A DNA stretch of 64,000 nucleotides from Desulfuromonadales bacterium. Lineage in GTDB: Bacteria; Desulfobacterota; Desulfuromonadia; Desulfuromonadales; Syntrophotaleaceae. Numbering within the stretch: the stretch's first letter is position 1; the number at the start of each line of letters is the position of its first letter. This document shows positions 35,506-43,855 of the stretch, piece after piece. The notes under the pieces were generated by a model. That model saw nothing but the letters and a program-made list of their open reading frames with translations, ran no database searches and was not told the origin of the DNA. The translations under genes and the position numbers were made by a program. Location: assembly GCA_013619105.1 (NCBI GenBank), contig JABXKU010000007.1, positions 1-64,000 on the forward strand, written 5' to 3'.

Positions 35506-35778
35506 ATGGTTCAGACACTTGAATTGACATTGGAAAAAGAGCTAAAAGAGTTGATTATTGATGCCTGCAACGTGCCCGACGCACCGGAGGATTTTCCGGA
35601 TACTGCGCCGCTGATCGGACCGGATTCCCCCTTGGGACTCGATTCTCTTGATGCTGTGGAGCTGGTAGTAGCGGTGCAGAAACGCTTCGGTGTTCGTATC
35701 GGTGGGGAAGACAGCAGTCGGGAAGTGCTTGAGTCGATCGAAACTCTGGCGGCTTTCATCCGTACAGAGAAGTCATAA
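35506..35778 (+). CDS. Acyl carrier protein
   Basis: The 90-residue acidic protein has the phosphopantetheine site LGLDSLDAVEL, with the attachment serine at Ser47, and helices typical of an ACP. It is separate from the usual fab cluster, so it is probably dedicated to this pathway. The start has GGAGTGG upstream. A 258-base gap after the permease suggests its own promoter or a link through the hairpin repeat. A convergent KAS III-like gene and a radical SAM gene lie on the other strand. Confidence 0.93.
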   Translation: MVQTLELTLEKELKELIIDACNVPDAPEDFPDTAPLIGPDSPLGLDSLDAVELVVAVQKRFGVRIGGEDSSREVLESIETLAAFIRTEKS

Positions 35779-36020
35779 GAGTAGCTGGAGCTTGAAGCAA
35801 CAGAAAGTGGTTGTTCGACTGGTCTTGCTGGTCGGGGCTCTTTAGGCATAAGCCTATGTTCAATATCTTGCCGAGCCAGTGGTACGCCTATTCTTGCCCC
35901 GGGCCGAAAACGGATCGCACGTTACGTCCCCCCGTGGATGGAGTAGGTCAGGGGGGGCGGAAAAGTTGTTAACGGCAAGGTCACGTATAAAAATCCTGTG
36001 TAGGAAAAATGACCGCATGA

Positions 36021-36066
36021 AATAAAAAAGGGAGCGACGCCTAACGGGTCGCTCCCTTTTTTTATT
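36021..36066. terminator. Bidirectional terminator between the carrier protein and ketosynthase genes
   Basis: GGGAGCGAC and GTCGCTCCC form the stem, flanked by A-run and T-run. It separates the convergent ACP and KAS III-like genes. In the 240 bases after the carrier gene I see no other gene. Confidence 0.92.
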
Positions 36067-36091
36067 CGTATCGATGGAACAATGGCTCGGA

Positions 36092-37240
36092 TTATACAGC
36101 TGTCAACAGCATGTAACACATTGAAAAGCGACCGCTTTCTGGGATGAAACAGAGAATCTTCTGTCCCTTTTTGATTTTGCCAGAGCGAAAGAACTCCTCG
36201 AGGATAATGAAGATAGAGGCGGCGCCGGTGTTGCCTTTTTCGCTCAGGTTGGTGAACCATCGTTCCAGAGGAATTTCGAACCCCATATCCTTCATTCTTT
36301 CGAACAGTTGCAGGCGGAAATAGTCCGATGAGTAGTGGGGCAGAAACCAGTCGATTTCATCCGCCTTGAGGCCGTATCGGTCCATCAAGCGAGGCAAGGT
36401 GCGGTCGGCGGCGGTGATGACGATCTCTCGGTTGAGTAGTTTGACGTCTTGTTTGATCAGGAAGGCGCCCTTTTTTTCGGCCTCAGACTGAGAAGGCTGG
36501 TCCCGCCAGCCGGTCAAGGAGCCGTCTTCATTTTTTGTCGCCCCGGCATACATGCAGGTTTCCAGTTCGTTGGCGAAGGAAACCAGATCGATCCAGTCGA
36601 TGCGCAAGGACAGCCGATCTGCTGCCGGTTGATCTGTGAGGAAAGCGGCCCCGGCGCCGTCAGAGAGCATCCAGCGCAGAAAGTCGGCCTCAAAGGCCAA
36701 TACTGGTTGGGTTTCCAGGGCTTCGGCCTTGCGCGTATCCACCTGGTCACACAGTTCCGAGCGTAGAAAGGTAGAGGCCAGTTCCGATCCGGTCGCTACA
36801 GCATTACGGGTCAGGCCGAGGGCGACATTCATGTAGGCATACTTCATTGCCGCCATGCCCGACATGCAGATCCCCGCAGCGCTTACCACTTCACAGGGAG
36901 ATCCGCCGATTTCTCCATGAACCATCTGCCCGTGCCCGGGCATGACTTGATCGGGGGAGGATGTTCCACAACCGAGACATTCGATGTCTTTTGCGGAAAA
37001 ACCGGGAAAAGGCTGCAGCTGGCGAATTGCCTCGGCGGTCATCCCGGCATTGGTGTGAGTGGTTTTTCCCGATTGCGGATCGATAGCATAGTGGCGGGTC
37101 TTTATCCGGTTGTTGCGCAGGATGATCCGCCTGGTTCGTGAGGGAACCTGGTTTACCATACCCAGGACCTGTTCCATCTGATCGTTGGAAACCGGGGCGT
37201 TTGGCAAAAAGGTTGCCAGGTCGGTGATATAAACGGCCAT
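36092..37240 (-). CDS. KAS III-like beta-ketoacyl-ACP synthase
   Basis: The 382-residue thiolase-fold enzyme has the catalytic Cys125 (SAAGICMSGMA), the His in LPHYSSDYF and the Asn in GNTGAAS, so the triad is intact. KAS III enzymes condense an acyl-CoA with malonyl-ACP to begin a chain. The protein is longer than FabH (about 317), which is usual for secondary-pathway KAS III such as DarB-type. The ATG at 37240 has AAAGGAA seven bases upstream. It is 16 bases after the radical SAM gene. The dedicated acyl carrier protein is 300 bases away on the opposite strand. Confidence 0.9.
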   Translation of the reverse strand: MAVYITDLATFLPNAPVSNDQMEQVLGMVNQVPSRTRRIILRNNRIKTRHYAIDPQSGKTTHTNAGMTAEAIRQLQPFPGFSAKDIECLGCGTSSPDQVMPGHGQMVHGEIGGSPCEVVSAAGICMSGMAAMKYAYMNVALGLTRNAVATGSELASTFLRSELCDQVDTRKAEALETQPVLAFEADFLRWMLSDGAGAAFLTDQPAADRLSLRIDWIDLVSFANELETCMYAGATKNEDGSLTGWRDQPSQSEAEKKGAFLIKQDVKLLNREIVITAADRTLPRLMDRYGLKADEIDWFLPHYSSDYFRLQLFERMKDMGFEIPLERWFTNLSEKGNTGAASIFIILEEFFRSGKIKKGQKILCFIPESGRFSMCYMLLTAV

Positions 37241-37256
37241 TTCAGTATTCCTTTTA

Positions 37257-38552
37257 CTACAGTCTGGCACCGTCGTGACCAGTTTTGATCAGGGCGGCGA
37301 ACTTCTCGTAAAACGTCCTCTCCTCAAGGAAGGTCGGGACGACGGCATTGGTCAGGGTATAGTAATCGAGGTCGTGGTTGGAGATCTGGTCCTTCATGGT
37401 TGCATACAGGGCGGTGCCAGGCAAAGGGGTTAGAACCGTGTACATGGGCAGGTCGATAGGGTTCTCTTCGGTCCAGGCGGCCAGGGTGTCGAACCGGCGT
37501 TCGTCGTAATCTGGCGAAATGATGAAGTCGCCGACGATGGTCAAGCCGATCTGGCGCAAAATCCGGATGGCCTCCCGGTTGACGGCGGCGTTGCACGCCT
37601 TGTTCATCCCTTCGAGAGCCGAGTCGCTTACCTCTTCCAGACCGATAATCACAGCCCGCAGACCGATTCCCTTCCATAGCTGCAGCAATTCGGGGTAGCG
37701 CACAACGGTATCGGAGCGGACGTCGGCCACGAAATGCTTGCGGATGCCTTCATCCCGGATCGCCTCCGCCAAAAGCCGTGCGTGTTCGGGGTCACCGAAG
37801 GTGTTGGCGTCGACTAGACGGATAACCGGGGTGTGCTCCAGACAGCGGATATCACGCAGCACAGTTTTGACGCTGCAGGTCAGGTAACGCCCGCCGGTTA
37901 TCGGGGCGATGCAACAGAAGGAACAGTTGAAGGGGCAGCCGCAGGCTGAGGCGACAAAGCCCATCTCCAGGCCCAGGGCCCGCAGAGTGTAATCGGGGCG
38001 GTATTTTTCAACCAGGTCGTAGCGGGGGGCCTGTTCCTCTACCAGGTCTTCTGGACCGTAGCTTCTGACCCGCCAGTTTAGCGGTCGGTTGGGGTTGGTG
38101 GCCGCGATTCCTGCGATATCAGCCACTTCTGCGCCTTTTCCCAAACGATCTACCAGTTCACGTAGGGATTTTTTTCCCAAGCCGACGACCACGAAGTCAA
38201 TTTCCGGCCGGTTGAAGAATTCTGGGTCATTGGAAGCGTGTACCCCCCCAACGACCACCCTGGCGCTGCAACTTTCCCTGACTTCTTGCGCCATGCGCAG
38301 TACCGTGTTGGCTTCGCAGGTCATGGCAGTAAAGCCGACCAGGTCGGGGGCAAAGCCGGCCAGTTCGGCAGCCAGGGCGCCCGGTTCCACCTTTAGGTCG
38401 AGGATGCGCACCTCATGCCCCGTCAGGTTTCCGGCCAGTACCTCTAGGGCGAGGGGTTCTCCGCGGAAAATTTGTTTCAGCGAATCGATGCCGTAGCGTT
38501 CTTCTGGGATGCTACGGCCGCAGTTGGGGGGATTGATCAGAAGAATTCGCAT
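37257..38552 (-). CDS. B12-binding radical SAM protein
   Basis: Residues 1-130 form a cobalamin-binding domain beginning MRILLINPPN, with GFTAMTCEANTV and VVVGGVHASNDPEFF. The radical SAM cluster motif CPFNCSFC (CxxxCxxC) follows near residue 205, then the barrel. Such proteins methylate or rearrange unreactive carbons in lipids, antibiotics and cofactors. The ATG at 38552 has AGGA before it; the longer frame lacks support. It is directly upstream of the KAS III-like gene and was probably made in one transcript with it. Its substrate is not known. Confidence 0.9.
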   Translation of the reverse strand: MRILLINPPNCGRSIPEERYGIDSLKQIFRGEPLALEVLAGNLTGHEVRILDLKVEPGALAAELAGFAPDLVGFTAMTCEANTVLRMAQEVRESCSARVVVGGVHASNDPEFFNRPEIDFVVVGLGKKSLRELVDRLGKGAEVADIAGIAATNPNRPLNWRVRSYGPEDLVEEQAPRYDLVEKYRPDYTLRALGLEMGFVASACGCPFNCSFCCIAPITGGRYLTCSVKTVLRDIRCLEHTPVIRLVDANTFGDPEHARLLAEAIRDEGIRKHFVADVRSDTVVRYPELLQLWKGIGLRAVIIGLEEVSDSALEGMNKACNAAVNREAIRILRQIGLTIVGDFIISPDYDERRFDTLAAWTEENPIDLPMYTVLTPLPGTALYATMKDQISNHDLDYYTLTNAVVPTFLEERTFYEKFAALIKTGHDGARL

Positions 38553-38744
38553 TATTCCTGAAGTGGTTGTCTGCTGGTGGCCGAGGTTGATGGTTTTACT
38601 GATAAAAAACAAAAAGACAGAGCATTAGAACGACCTTGGATAGTAGCGATATGCGCTGGCGATGTCAATTTTAGGAGACGGAAAAATGAAAAGAAGATGC
38701 TGAAGCAACGGGAACAGGACATGCGAGTGCCAGCTGGGAAGGAA

Positions 38745-39344
38745 TTACCTTTGGCGTTTGCCTAGTTCGGCCAGGGGACGTACCTCTGAGATGCGGCAGA
38801 TGGCCAGTTGGCGGATGGAACGGGCAGCGAACCGGCCAGCCGTGGTCCTGATACGTTCGACCATCTGGTCGAAACGCTCTCCCTGGGTTTCCATGGCCGT
38901 CAGTTCTAGGGTAAGACGCCCCCCCTTCCAGTCCAGCACCGTGCTTCCCGGTCGGCAGGCCAGTAGCATCGCCTTGGGATTGGTCGCCAGGTTGGCCCCG
39001 GTTCGGTTGTCGGCCAGGCCGATCCAGATGTGGTCTTCGTCAGCCATGAAAGCCGAGCCGATGACTGCGGAATTGGGGGTGCCATCAGAGCCGGCGGTGC
39101 TGAGGGTGGTAATCCGGTCCGGGGAATTGATTAATTCAGCAAGGTCTTGATGATTCACAAAGCTAACCTCCAGGTCAGTGTGCCTTTTGTTGTTCGGCCA
39201 TAGGATTAGGACCTGTTGCCCATTCTGCCAGCAATCCATGTCGCCGATGCACGACAGCCTATTATGCCTGTCTTTGGGCATGAAGTGCAAGGTTTCCGGT
39301 TCTGGATCCAGGTGTAGAGGGTGTGTTTCAATAAAGTCGGACAT
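38745..39344 (-). CDS. Pyridoxamine 5'-phosphate oxidase-fold flavoprotein
   Basis: The C-terminal two thirds (DLAELINSPDRITTLSTAGSDGTPNSAVIGSAFMADEDHIWIGLADNRTGANLATNPKA) fit the FMN-binding split-barrel family. An N-terminal extension of some 60 residues has conserved-looking aromatic and cysteine residues (LSCIGDMDCWQNGQQVLILWP). Family members include oxidases, reductases and heme-degrading proteins; the function is not fixed here. The gene runs in the same direction as the radical SAM gene, 190 bases upstream of it. It may belong to the same pathway, but the spacing does not prove this. Confidence 0.75.
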   Translation of the reverse strand: MSDFIETHPLHLDPEPETLHFMPKDRHNRLSCIGDMDCWQNGQQVLILWPNNKRHTDLEVSFVNHQDLAELINSPDRITTLSTAGSDGTPNSAVIGSAFMADEDHIWIGLADNRTGANLATNPKAMLLACRPGSTVLDWKGGRLTLELTAMETQGERFDQMVERIRTTAGRFAARSIRQLAICRISEVRPLAELGKRQR

Positions 39345-39569
39345 AGTTGGATTTGGGGGTTGTGGGCAGTAGGCCGAGCCCGGACATGAGGGCTTTTTCG
39401 TTGACCGGTCTAATGAAGGGGTGATAGCTTAATCCGCCCAAGGAAAGGTTATGGGTTGGCAGAAACGTGTGTGGGTGCCACAGGACCTCGATTGAAGGTG
39501 TCTGCGGCGGCGACCCTGGAAAACATCTTCTCACCATCTCACCGATATCACCCCCACAAGGAGAGAGTC

Positions 39570-40085
39570 TTGCTAAACAAATCATTACTGTTCGGCCTTT
39601 TGGTCCTGTTTATTACTTTGGCCTCTGGTTGCGTAACCACAAAGGCTCCCAATCAATCAACTGAGGCAGTAACGTCGGATGGAATGATTTCGGTTCTGTC
39701 TCTCCGTGGTGACACCAGCAGTATGACTGAGGATCAAGTTGTTGAGTTGCAACGGGTAGGAACCTGGATGGATCGCGACATAATCAAGCAATTGAAGCGA
39801 GCCGGTTATTCAGCAAAACTACTCAAGTCCCGAGGGGATTTCAGTCGTGCCGGTCATCTGCTAGTCATTAGCGTTGATAATTTTAATCCCGGTAACCGGG
39901 CGGCCAGAGTTTTCGTCGGTTTTGGTGCTGGTGCCGCTTCTCTGGATTTGGATTACCAACTTATCAATAGTCGGAACAAAAGAGTGGCACGGTGGAAAGA
40001 TGGAGTAGGGTCAAGCAAAGGGGGCACCTATTGCGCTCAAACCCTCAATCGCAATACCATCAAGCAGCTAAAAGAAAAATTATAA
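39570..40085 (+). CDS. Lipoprotein of the DUF4410-like type
   Basis: The start is TTG at 39570, with AAGGAG just before it; the longer frame to 39456 lacks support. The signal peptide NKSLLFGLLVLFITLASGC ends in a lipobox (LASGC). The mature part (VISVDNFNPGNRAARVFVGFGAGAASLDLDYQLINSRNKRVARW) resembles small outer-membrane or periplasmic lipoproteins of the DUF4410 group with unknown function. A terminator follows. It diverges from the flavoprotein gene. Confidence 0.78.
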   Translation: MLNKSLLFGLLVLFITLASGCVTTKAPNQSTEAVTSDGMISVLSLRGDTSSMTEDQVVELQRVGTWMDRDIIKQLKRAGYSAKLLKSRGDFSRAGHLLVISVDNFNPGNRAARVFVGFGAGAASLDLDYQLINSRNKRVARWKDGVGSSKGGTYCAQTLNRNTIKQLKEKL

Positions 40086-40123
40086 GAGAAGCCGTAAAAA
40101 AGTATTGTTTTAATGTATGTTGC

Positions 40124-40157
40124 AGAATCCCCGTTTTTACGGGGATTTTGTCTTTTT
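40124..40157 (+). terminator. Intrinsic terminator after the lipoprotein gene
   Basis: AATCCCCG pairs with CGGGGATT around a loop of TTTTTA and is followed by TTTTGTCTTTTT. Its position 38 bases after the stop codon fits a rho-independent terminator. Confidence 0.88.
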
Positions 40158-40460
40158 AGGCCATTTCCCCGGCGCCTGATCCTTTTCGCAGACCGGGTCC
40201 GTTATTGCCTCTATATTTTCTGTATTAGACCGTTGAAGGGTTCCACGGTCGCATCCACGGTTTCTTCCTGATGAACTATCATATTCATCTCATCCAGTGA
40301 GGGCAGGAATAAGCTCAGCTCCGGAGGAGCATCTCTGGAGCGAGCATCTCTGGAGCGAGCATCGGGCCTCTGTCGGCATGGAACATCTTCCCTGGCTTAC
40401 ATCCGATGGGGTTCTGGCCTTTTTTTCAGGAAAGGCAGAAGCGGCCGAAAGAAGAATCAG

Positions 40461-40663
40461 GCTTTTGTGGTGGAGGTATTGGGAGCGGCAGGAGAGTCGA
40501 ATACCATAATGGAGATTGCGAAGTTCTGGTGCTCGATGATGGCAGTTTCGCCCGCGGCGCTTTGAAGTGGGCCACTTGCGCCGACAGCCCGAATTTACCC
40601 TAGCCGATGCCGCAGTTAGGGAGTATCTCCCGTTATGTTCTGGATAATTATTTGTTCGATTAA
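40461..40663 (+). pseudogene. Decayed C-terminal remnant of a NudC-like gene
   Basis: Two frames give pieces like the intact NudC of this window. In one, AFVVEVLGAAGESN then MEIAKFW resembles the GFVADYAGGELQ...ELEDARWF segment. In another, after a TAG codon, PMPQLGSISRYVLDNYLFD followed by TAA matches MPPMRSISRFILDNCLFA at the intact C-terminus. The frame interruptions argue for a broken gene. A 15-bp tandem duplication (CATCTCTGGAGCGAG) lies just upstream near 40326-40362. The rest of the gene is not found. Confidence 0.5.
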
Positions 40664-40689
40664 GCCGCTTGCAGAAGGGGGGAAGGCGC

Positions 40690-41811
40690 TCAGCTAGCGG
40701 CCAGTCGGTCGAGAAAGGCGCTGATCAGGGGAGTGAATTTTTCTGGTTCGATCAAGAAAGAGTCGTGACCGTAGTCCGAATCGATCAGGTGATATTCCAC
40801 CGGCTTGTCGAGCTTTTTAAGAAGGGCCACCATCTCTTCGCTCTGGTTCGGCGGATAGAGCCAGTCGGAGCTGAAGGCGAACCACAGGGACGGGCACGTG
40901 ATGCGGGACAGAGCCTCTTGGCGATTGGCGAAATTCCAGGAGACATCGTAGAGGTCGAGGGCCTTGGCCAGGTAGAGAAAGGCGTTGGTGTCAAAGCGGT
41001 CGATAAAGTTCTGGCCGTTGTATTCAAGGTAACGTTCTACCTCGAATTGGCCGAAAAAGTCGAACATGCCATCCCGCGCCGAAAAGCGCCGGCCAAACTT
41101 GAGGTTCATCGAGGCGTCGGACAAAAACGAAATGTGACCGATGGCTCGGCCCAGAGCCAGCCCGTCCGCCGGTGGATGTCCTGGCTTGTAATTGCCCTTT
41201 TTCCAGAGAGGGTCGTTATAGATGGCCTGTCGGGCCAGGGCGTTGAGGGAGATGGCCATGGGCGAGGTGCGGCCAGTGCCGGCAATGGGGATGATGGAGC
41301 GCACCCGTTGGGGATAGAGCACGCCCCATTCCAGGGCTTGCATGGCCCCCATACTGCCGCCGATGACGGTCAGCAGGGAGTCGATGCCCAGATAGTCGAT
41401 GAGCAGTTTCTGGGCGCGCACCATGTCGCGAACCATGATGACCGGAAACGATAAATTGTAGGGGCGGTCGGTGCGGGGATTGATGCTGGTTGGCCCCGTT
41501 GAACCACCACAGGAACCGATGACGTTGCTGCAGATGACGAAATAGCGGTCGGTATCGAGGACCTTGCCCGGCCCGATCATGTCGTCCCACCAGCCCGGCT
41601 TGCGATCGTCCGGCGTATGACGGCCGGCCGCGTGGGCATCGCCTGTCCAGGCATGGGTGACCAGGATGGCGTTAGAGCGGTCCGGGTTGAGACGGCCATA
41701 GGTTTCGTAGGCGAGTTTCAGCGGTGAGGCGAGCAGGCGACCACTTTCCAGGGGCAGCTCGACATCGAAGCTTGCGTATTCGGTTGTGACGATTCCTACC
41801 GATTGATTCAA
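40690..41811 (-). CDS. metX: Homoserine O-acetyltransferase
   Basis: MetX acetylates homoserine with acetyl-CoA for methionine synthesis. The alpha/beta-hydrolase nucleophile is in GGSMGAMQ, with the catalytic Asp and His later ([10 protein letters not shown], and DYGHDSFL). The frame is open to 41832, but that TTG lies in the terminator T-run. I choose the TTG at 41811 ([16 protein letters not shown], a usual start) with GGAGG eleven bases upstream. The gene is controlled by a SAM riboswitch with a terminator directly before it, as its product is needed when methionine is low. Confidence 0.95.
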   Translation of the reverse strand: MNQSVGIVTTEYASFDVELPLESGRLLASPLKLAYETYGRLNPDRSNAILVTHAWTGDAHAAGRHTPDDRKPGWWDDMIGPGKVLDTDRYFVICSNVIGSCGGSTGPTSINPRTDRPYNLSFPVIMVRDMVRAQKLLIDYLGIDSLLTVIGGSMGAMQALEWGVLYPQRVRSIIPIAGTGRTSPMAISLNALARQAIYNDPLWKKGNYKPGHPPADGLALGRAIGHISFLSDASMNLKFGRRFSARDGMFDFFGQFEVERYLEYNGQNFIDRFDTNAFLYLAKALDLYDVSWNFANRQEALSRITCPSLWFAFSSDWLYPPNQSEEMVALLKKLDKPVEYHLIDSDYGHDSFLIEPEKFTPLISAFLDRLAAS

Positions 41812-41830
41812 GGCTTTGTCGGCCTCCAAC

Positions 41831-41866
41831 AAAAAAAGGCCCCTTTGCGGATTGCAGGAAGGGGCC
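41831..41866 (-). terminator. Riboswitch-controlled terminator before metX
   Basis: On the minus strand GGCCCCTT and AAGGGGCC form the stem, followed by a run of T residues ending immediately before the metX start region. It lies about 40 bases after the SAM aptamer, as expected for the expression platform. Confidence 0.85.
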
Positions 41867-41905
41867 GTTTTTGTCGTGCATGATATCTATGCAAGATCTC
41901 GGCTC

Positions 41906-42017
41906 CATCCTCATCTCTCCCCATGCGGGGCAGGAATTAGCACCTGACATTCGCCGGCGGCGAATCGGTTGCTGTGGTTTCACAGGGCCTTCCCCTCCAC
42001 CACTCGCGATAAAGATG
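41906..42017 (-). promoter_or_regulatory. SAM-I (S-box) riboswitch aptamer upstream of metX
   Basis: Read on the minus strand, the leader has P1 arms CATCTTTATC and GATGAGGATG that pair fully (10 bp, with three GU pairs). It contains the S-box core GTGGTGGAGGG, a TGAAACCACAGCAACC-like stretch, and the hallmark GGTGCTAATTCCTGC. This is the SAM-I aptamer, which closes a terminator when S-adenosylmethionine is plentiful and so turns metX off. The match is clear from consensus alone. Confidence 0.93.
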
Positions 42018-42113
42018 TTGCTTGATATTAAATTGTTTGGTGCGTAACTTTAAAGGAGCACTGGCAGAAAGTCAATCTCCTTTCCCGTAGCTCCATAGCA
42101 GGCTGATTCTACG

Positions 42114-42545
42114 TCAGGGCAGGGGTAGGGGCTGTCCCTGACCGTTCATTTTAGCCAAGCGGGCAAATGTGTAGTTGTCCAGGGTTTCCACCAGGCCGTC
42201 GCGGGCTTCTTGCCAAACCTTCTGCACCGAGCAGTAGGCTTCTCGTTGGCAGGAACCGGCTTCTTCGAGGCAGAGATTGAGGTGTATATCCCCTTCTTCA
42301 GCCTTGATTACGTCAAGTAGGGTGATGCTGTCGGCGCTTTTGCTCAGGTAGAATCCGCCTCGAACTCCCCGGTGCGAGCCTACAATGCCGCTCTTGATCA
42401 AGGGTTGTAGAATCTTGGTAAGAAAGGCCGGGGTGATTTCCTGCTCCCGGCAGATGTCTTTTTTCAGTACTGTCGTGCCAGATGGCTGCATCGCCATATA
42501 CAGCACTGCACGGATGGCATATTCCGTCGCCCTTGTGATAACCAC
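42114..42545 (-). CDS. Rrf2-family transcription regulator with Fe-S type cysteines
   Basis: The 143-residue protein has the Rrf2 winged helix (VITRATEYAIRAVLYMAMQP, EITPAFLTKILQPLIKSGIVGSHRGVRGGF). A three-cysteine cluster-ligand segment follows (CLEEAGSCQREAYC), as in IscR/NsrR relatives that sense Fe-S status or nitric oxide. A GTG start at 42545 with GGAGG four bases before it fits best; the longer frame to 42593 lacks support. It lies upstream of the metX leader on the same strand. Control of metX by it, or independent expression, is not resolved. Confidence 0.85.
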   Translation of the reverse strand: MVITRATEYAIRAVLYMAMQPSGTTVLKKDICREQEITPAFLTKILQPLIKSGIVGSHRGVRGGFYLSKSADSITLLDVIKAEEGDIHLNLCLEEAGSCQREAYCSVQKVWQEARDGLVETLDNYTFARLAKMNGQGQPLPLP

Positions 42546-42590
42546 GCATCCTCCGTAACGGTTTGTTGAATAAGAGACTTTCGTGGTAAG

Positions 42591-42619
42591 CAATAACCTG
42601 GCGGGGCGATCCTTGTCAA
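42591..42619 (-). promoter_or_regulatory. Possible promoter of the Rrf2 gene
   Basis: On the minus strand TTGACA (42619-42614) is followed after 16-17 bases by TTATTG/TATTGC. The -35 is perfect and the -10 is weak, as in activator- or Fe-S-regulated promoters. Confidence 0.4.
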
Positions 42620-42926
42620 GGCAAAGAGGGCCGTGAGCCGATTTGTGGTCCGATAAGACCTGGCCCAGCAGTGCCTTTTGAAGCCGCTTGGGGGGAGTTT
42701 GCTCACGGCTTATGCTTGATGGCGTCGCAAAGGTCCGCCCTGCTGTGTTTCGGCTTTTTTCAGGAACCCGACATGCTTGAGATATGCCTTCGTTCCTGAA
42801 ACGCCACCAGGTCTTACAGGACGAAATCTTTGCTTAGCCAACCTGGAAGGTTTTTGCGAAGCATCAAGCTTGGCAGTGAGGACGTAAGGACGACATATTT
42901 CGAAAACTTGTCAAGAAAGGAAGCGG
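42620..42926. other. Intergenic stretch without a recognised gene
   Basis: About 300 bases between the Rrf2 promoter and gluQRS hold no convincing ORF. GAAAGGAAGCGG near 42915 is the ribosome binding region of the next gene. I see no tRNA or riboswitch. Confidence 0.5.
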
Positions 42927-43853
42927 TTGCGATTGATGTTTTATGTACAGAAAAATTCCTTGGTGGTCGGGCGCTTCGCGCCGAGTCCCAGTGGGCCCCT
43001 GCATTTTGGTTCATTGGTTGCGGCGGTCGGCAGTTACTGTCTGGCGCGTCAGAGCGGTGGGGCCTGGCTGGTGCGCATCGAGGATCTTGATACTCCACGG
43101 GTAGTGTCGGGCGCAGCAGACGCTATTTTGCAGACCCTCGAGTCTTGCGGCCTGGAGTGGGATGGGCCGGTACTTTACCAGAGCCGTCGGACCGACCGTT
43201 ATCAGGCTGCATTGGACCGATTACAGCGGGGCGGTCTGCTCTTTGATTGCGGTTGTTCCCGCAAAGAAGTATTGGCCAGCGCTCCCCATGTCAGTGAGGA
43301 AGGCCCAATCTATGCGGGTGTCTGCCGAGCCGGCCTGGCTCAAGGCCGCCGACCGCGTTCTGTACGGATTCGCGTGCCGCAGCAGCAGGTCTGTTTTGCC
43401 GATGGCGTATTCGGGGCCCGGGAGCAACGTTTGGATAGTGTGGTGGGGGATTTTGTCTTGCGCCGAGCGGACGGTTTGTTCGCCTATCAGCTGGCGGTGG
43501 TGGTGGACGATGCCGAATCTGGGGTCAACCAGGTGGTGCGAGGGGCCGACCTGCTGAGTTCAACCCCGCGCCAGATCTTTTTGCAGAGTTGCCTCGGCTA
43601 TTCTCCACCGGATTATATTCATTTGCCGCTGGCGTTGGCGCAGGACGGTGAAAAGATCAGCAAGCGTCATGGCGCGGTAGCCATCGCCACAGGCCCTGGA
43701 AGGGCGCCGGACCTGTGGCGGGCTTTGCGTTTTCTTGGTCAGTCTGTGCCGGAAGAATTACAAAACGGCCCAGTGGCCGAGGTAGTGGCCTGGGGGGTAA
43801 AGCATTTTGACTTGCAACAGGTTCCGAGCCTCTCCCAGGTGGCCGATGGTTAA
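42927..43853 (+). CDS. gluQRS: Glutamyl-Q tRNA(Asp) synthetase
   Basis: GluQ-RS is a truncated glutamyl-tRNA synthetase paralogue that charges glutamate onto the queuosine base of tRNA(Asp). The class I HIGH-like motif is GPLHFGSL and the KMSKS-like motif is EKISKRHGA. RFAPSPSGPLH, VRIEDLDTPR and the zinc-binding CGCSRKEV are typical, and there is no anticodon-binding domain at about 308 residues. The start may be TTG at 42927 (AAGGA five bases upstream) or ATG at 42936. It converges on the beta-barrel gene, whose stop is two bases away. Confidence 0.93.
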   Translation: MRLMFYVQKNSLVVGRFAPSPSGPLHFGSLVAAVGSYCLARQSGGAWLVRIEDLDTPRVVSGAADAILQTLESCGLEWDGPVLYQSRRTDRYQAALDRLQRGGLLFDCGCSRKEVLASAPHVSEEGPIYAGVCRAGLAQGRRPRSVRIRVPQQQVCFADGVFGAREQRLDSVVGDFVLRRADGLFAYQLAVVVDDAESGVNQVVRGADLLSSTPRQIFLQSCLGYSPPDYIHLPLALAQDGEKISKRHGAVAIATGPGRAPDLWRALRFLGQSVPEELQNGPVAEVVAWGVKHFDLQQVPSLSQVADG

Positions 43854-43855
43854 GA

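Noticed and set aside
40297-40509. 70-residue frame near the nudC remnant
   Set aside because: It contains a tandem 15-bp repeat and no recognisable motif; the remnant in other frames explains part of it.
41812-41832. Upstream extension of metX to TTG 41832
   Set aside because: It would start inside the T-run of the riboswitch terminator; 41811 fits the family start.
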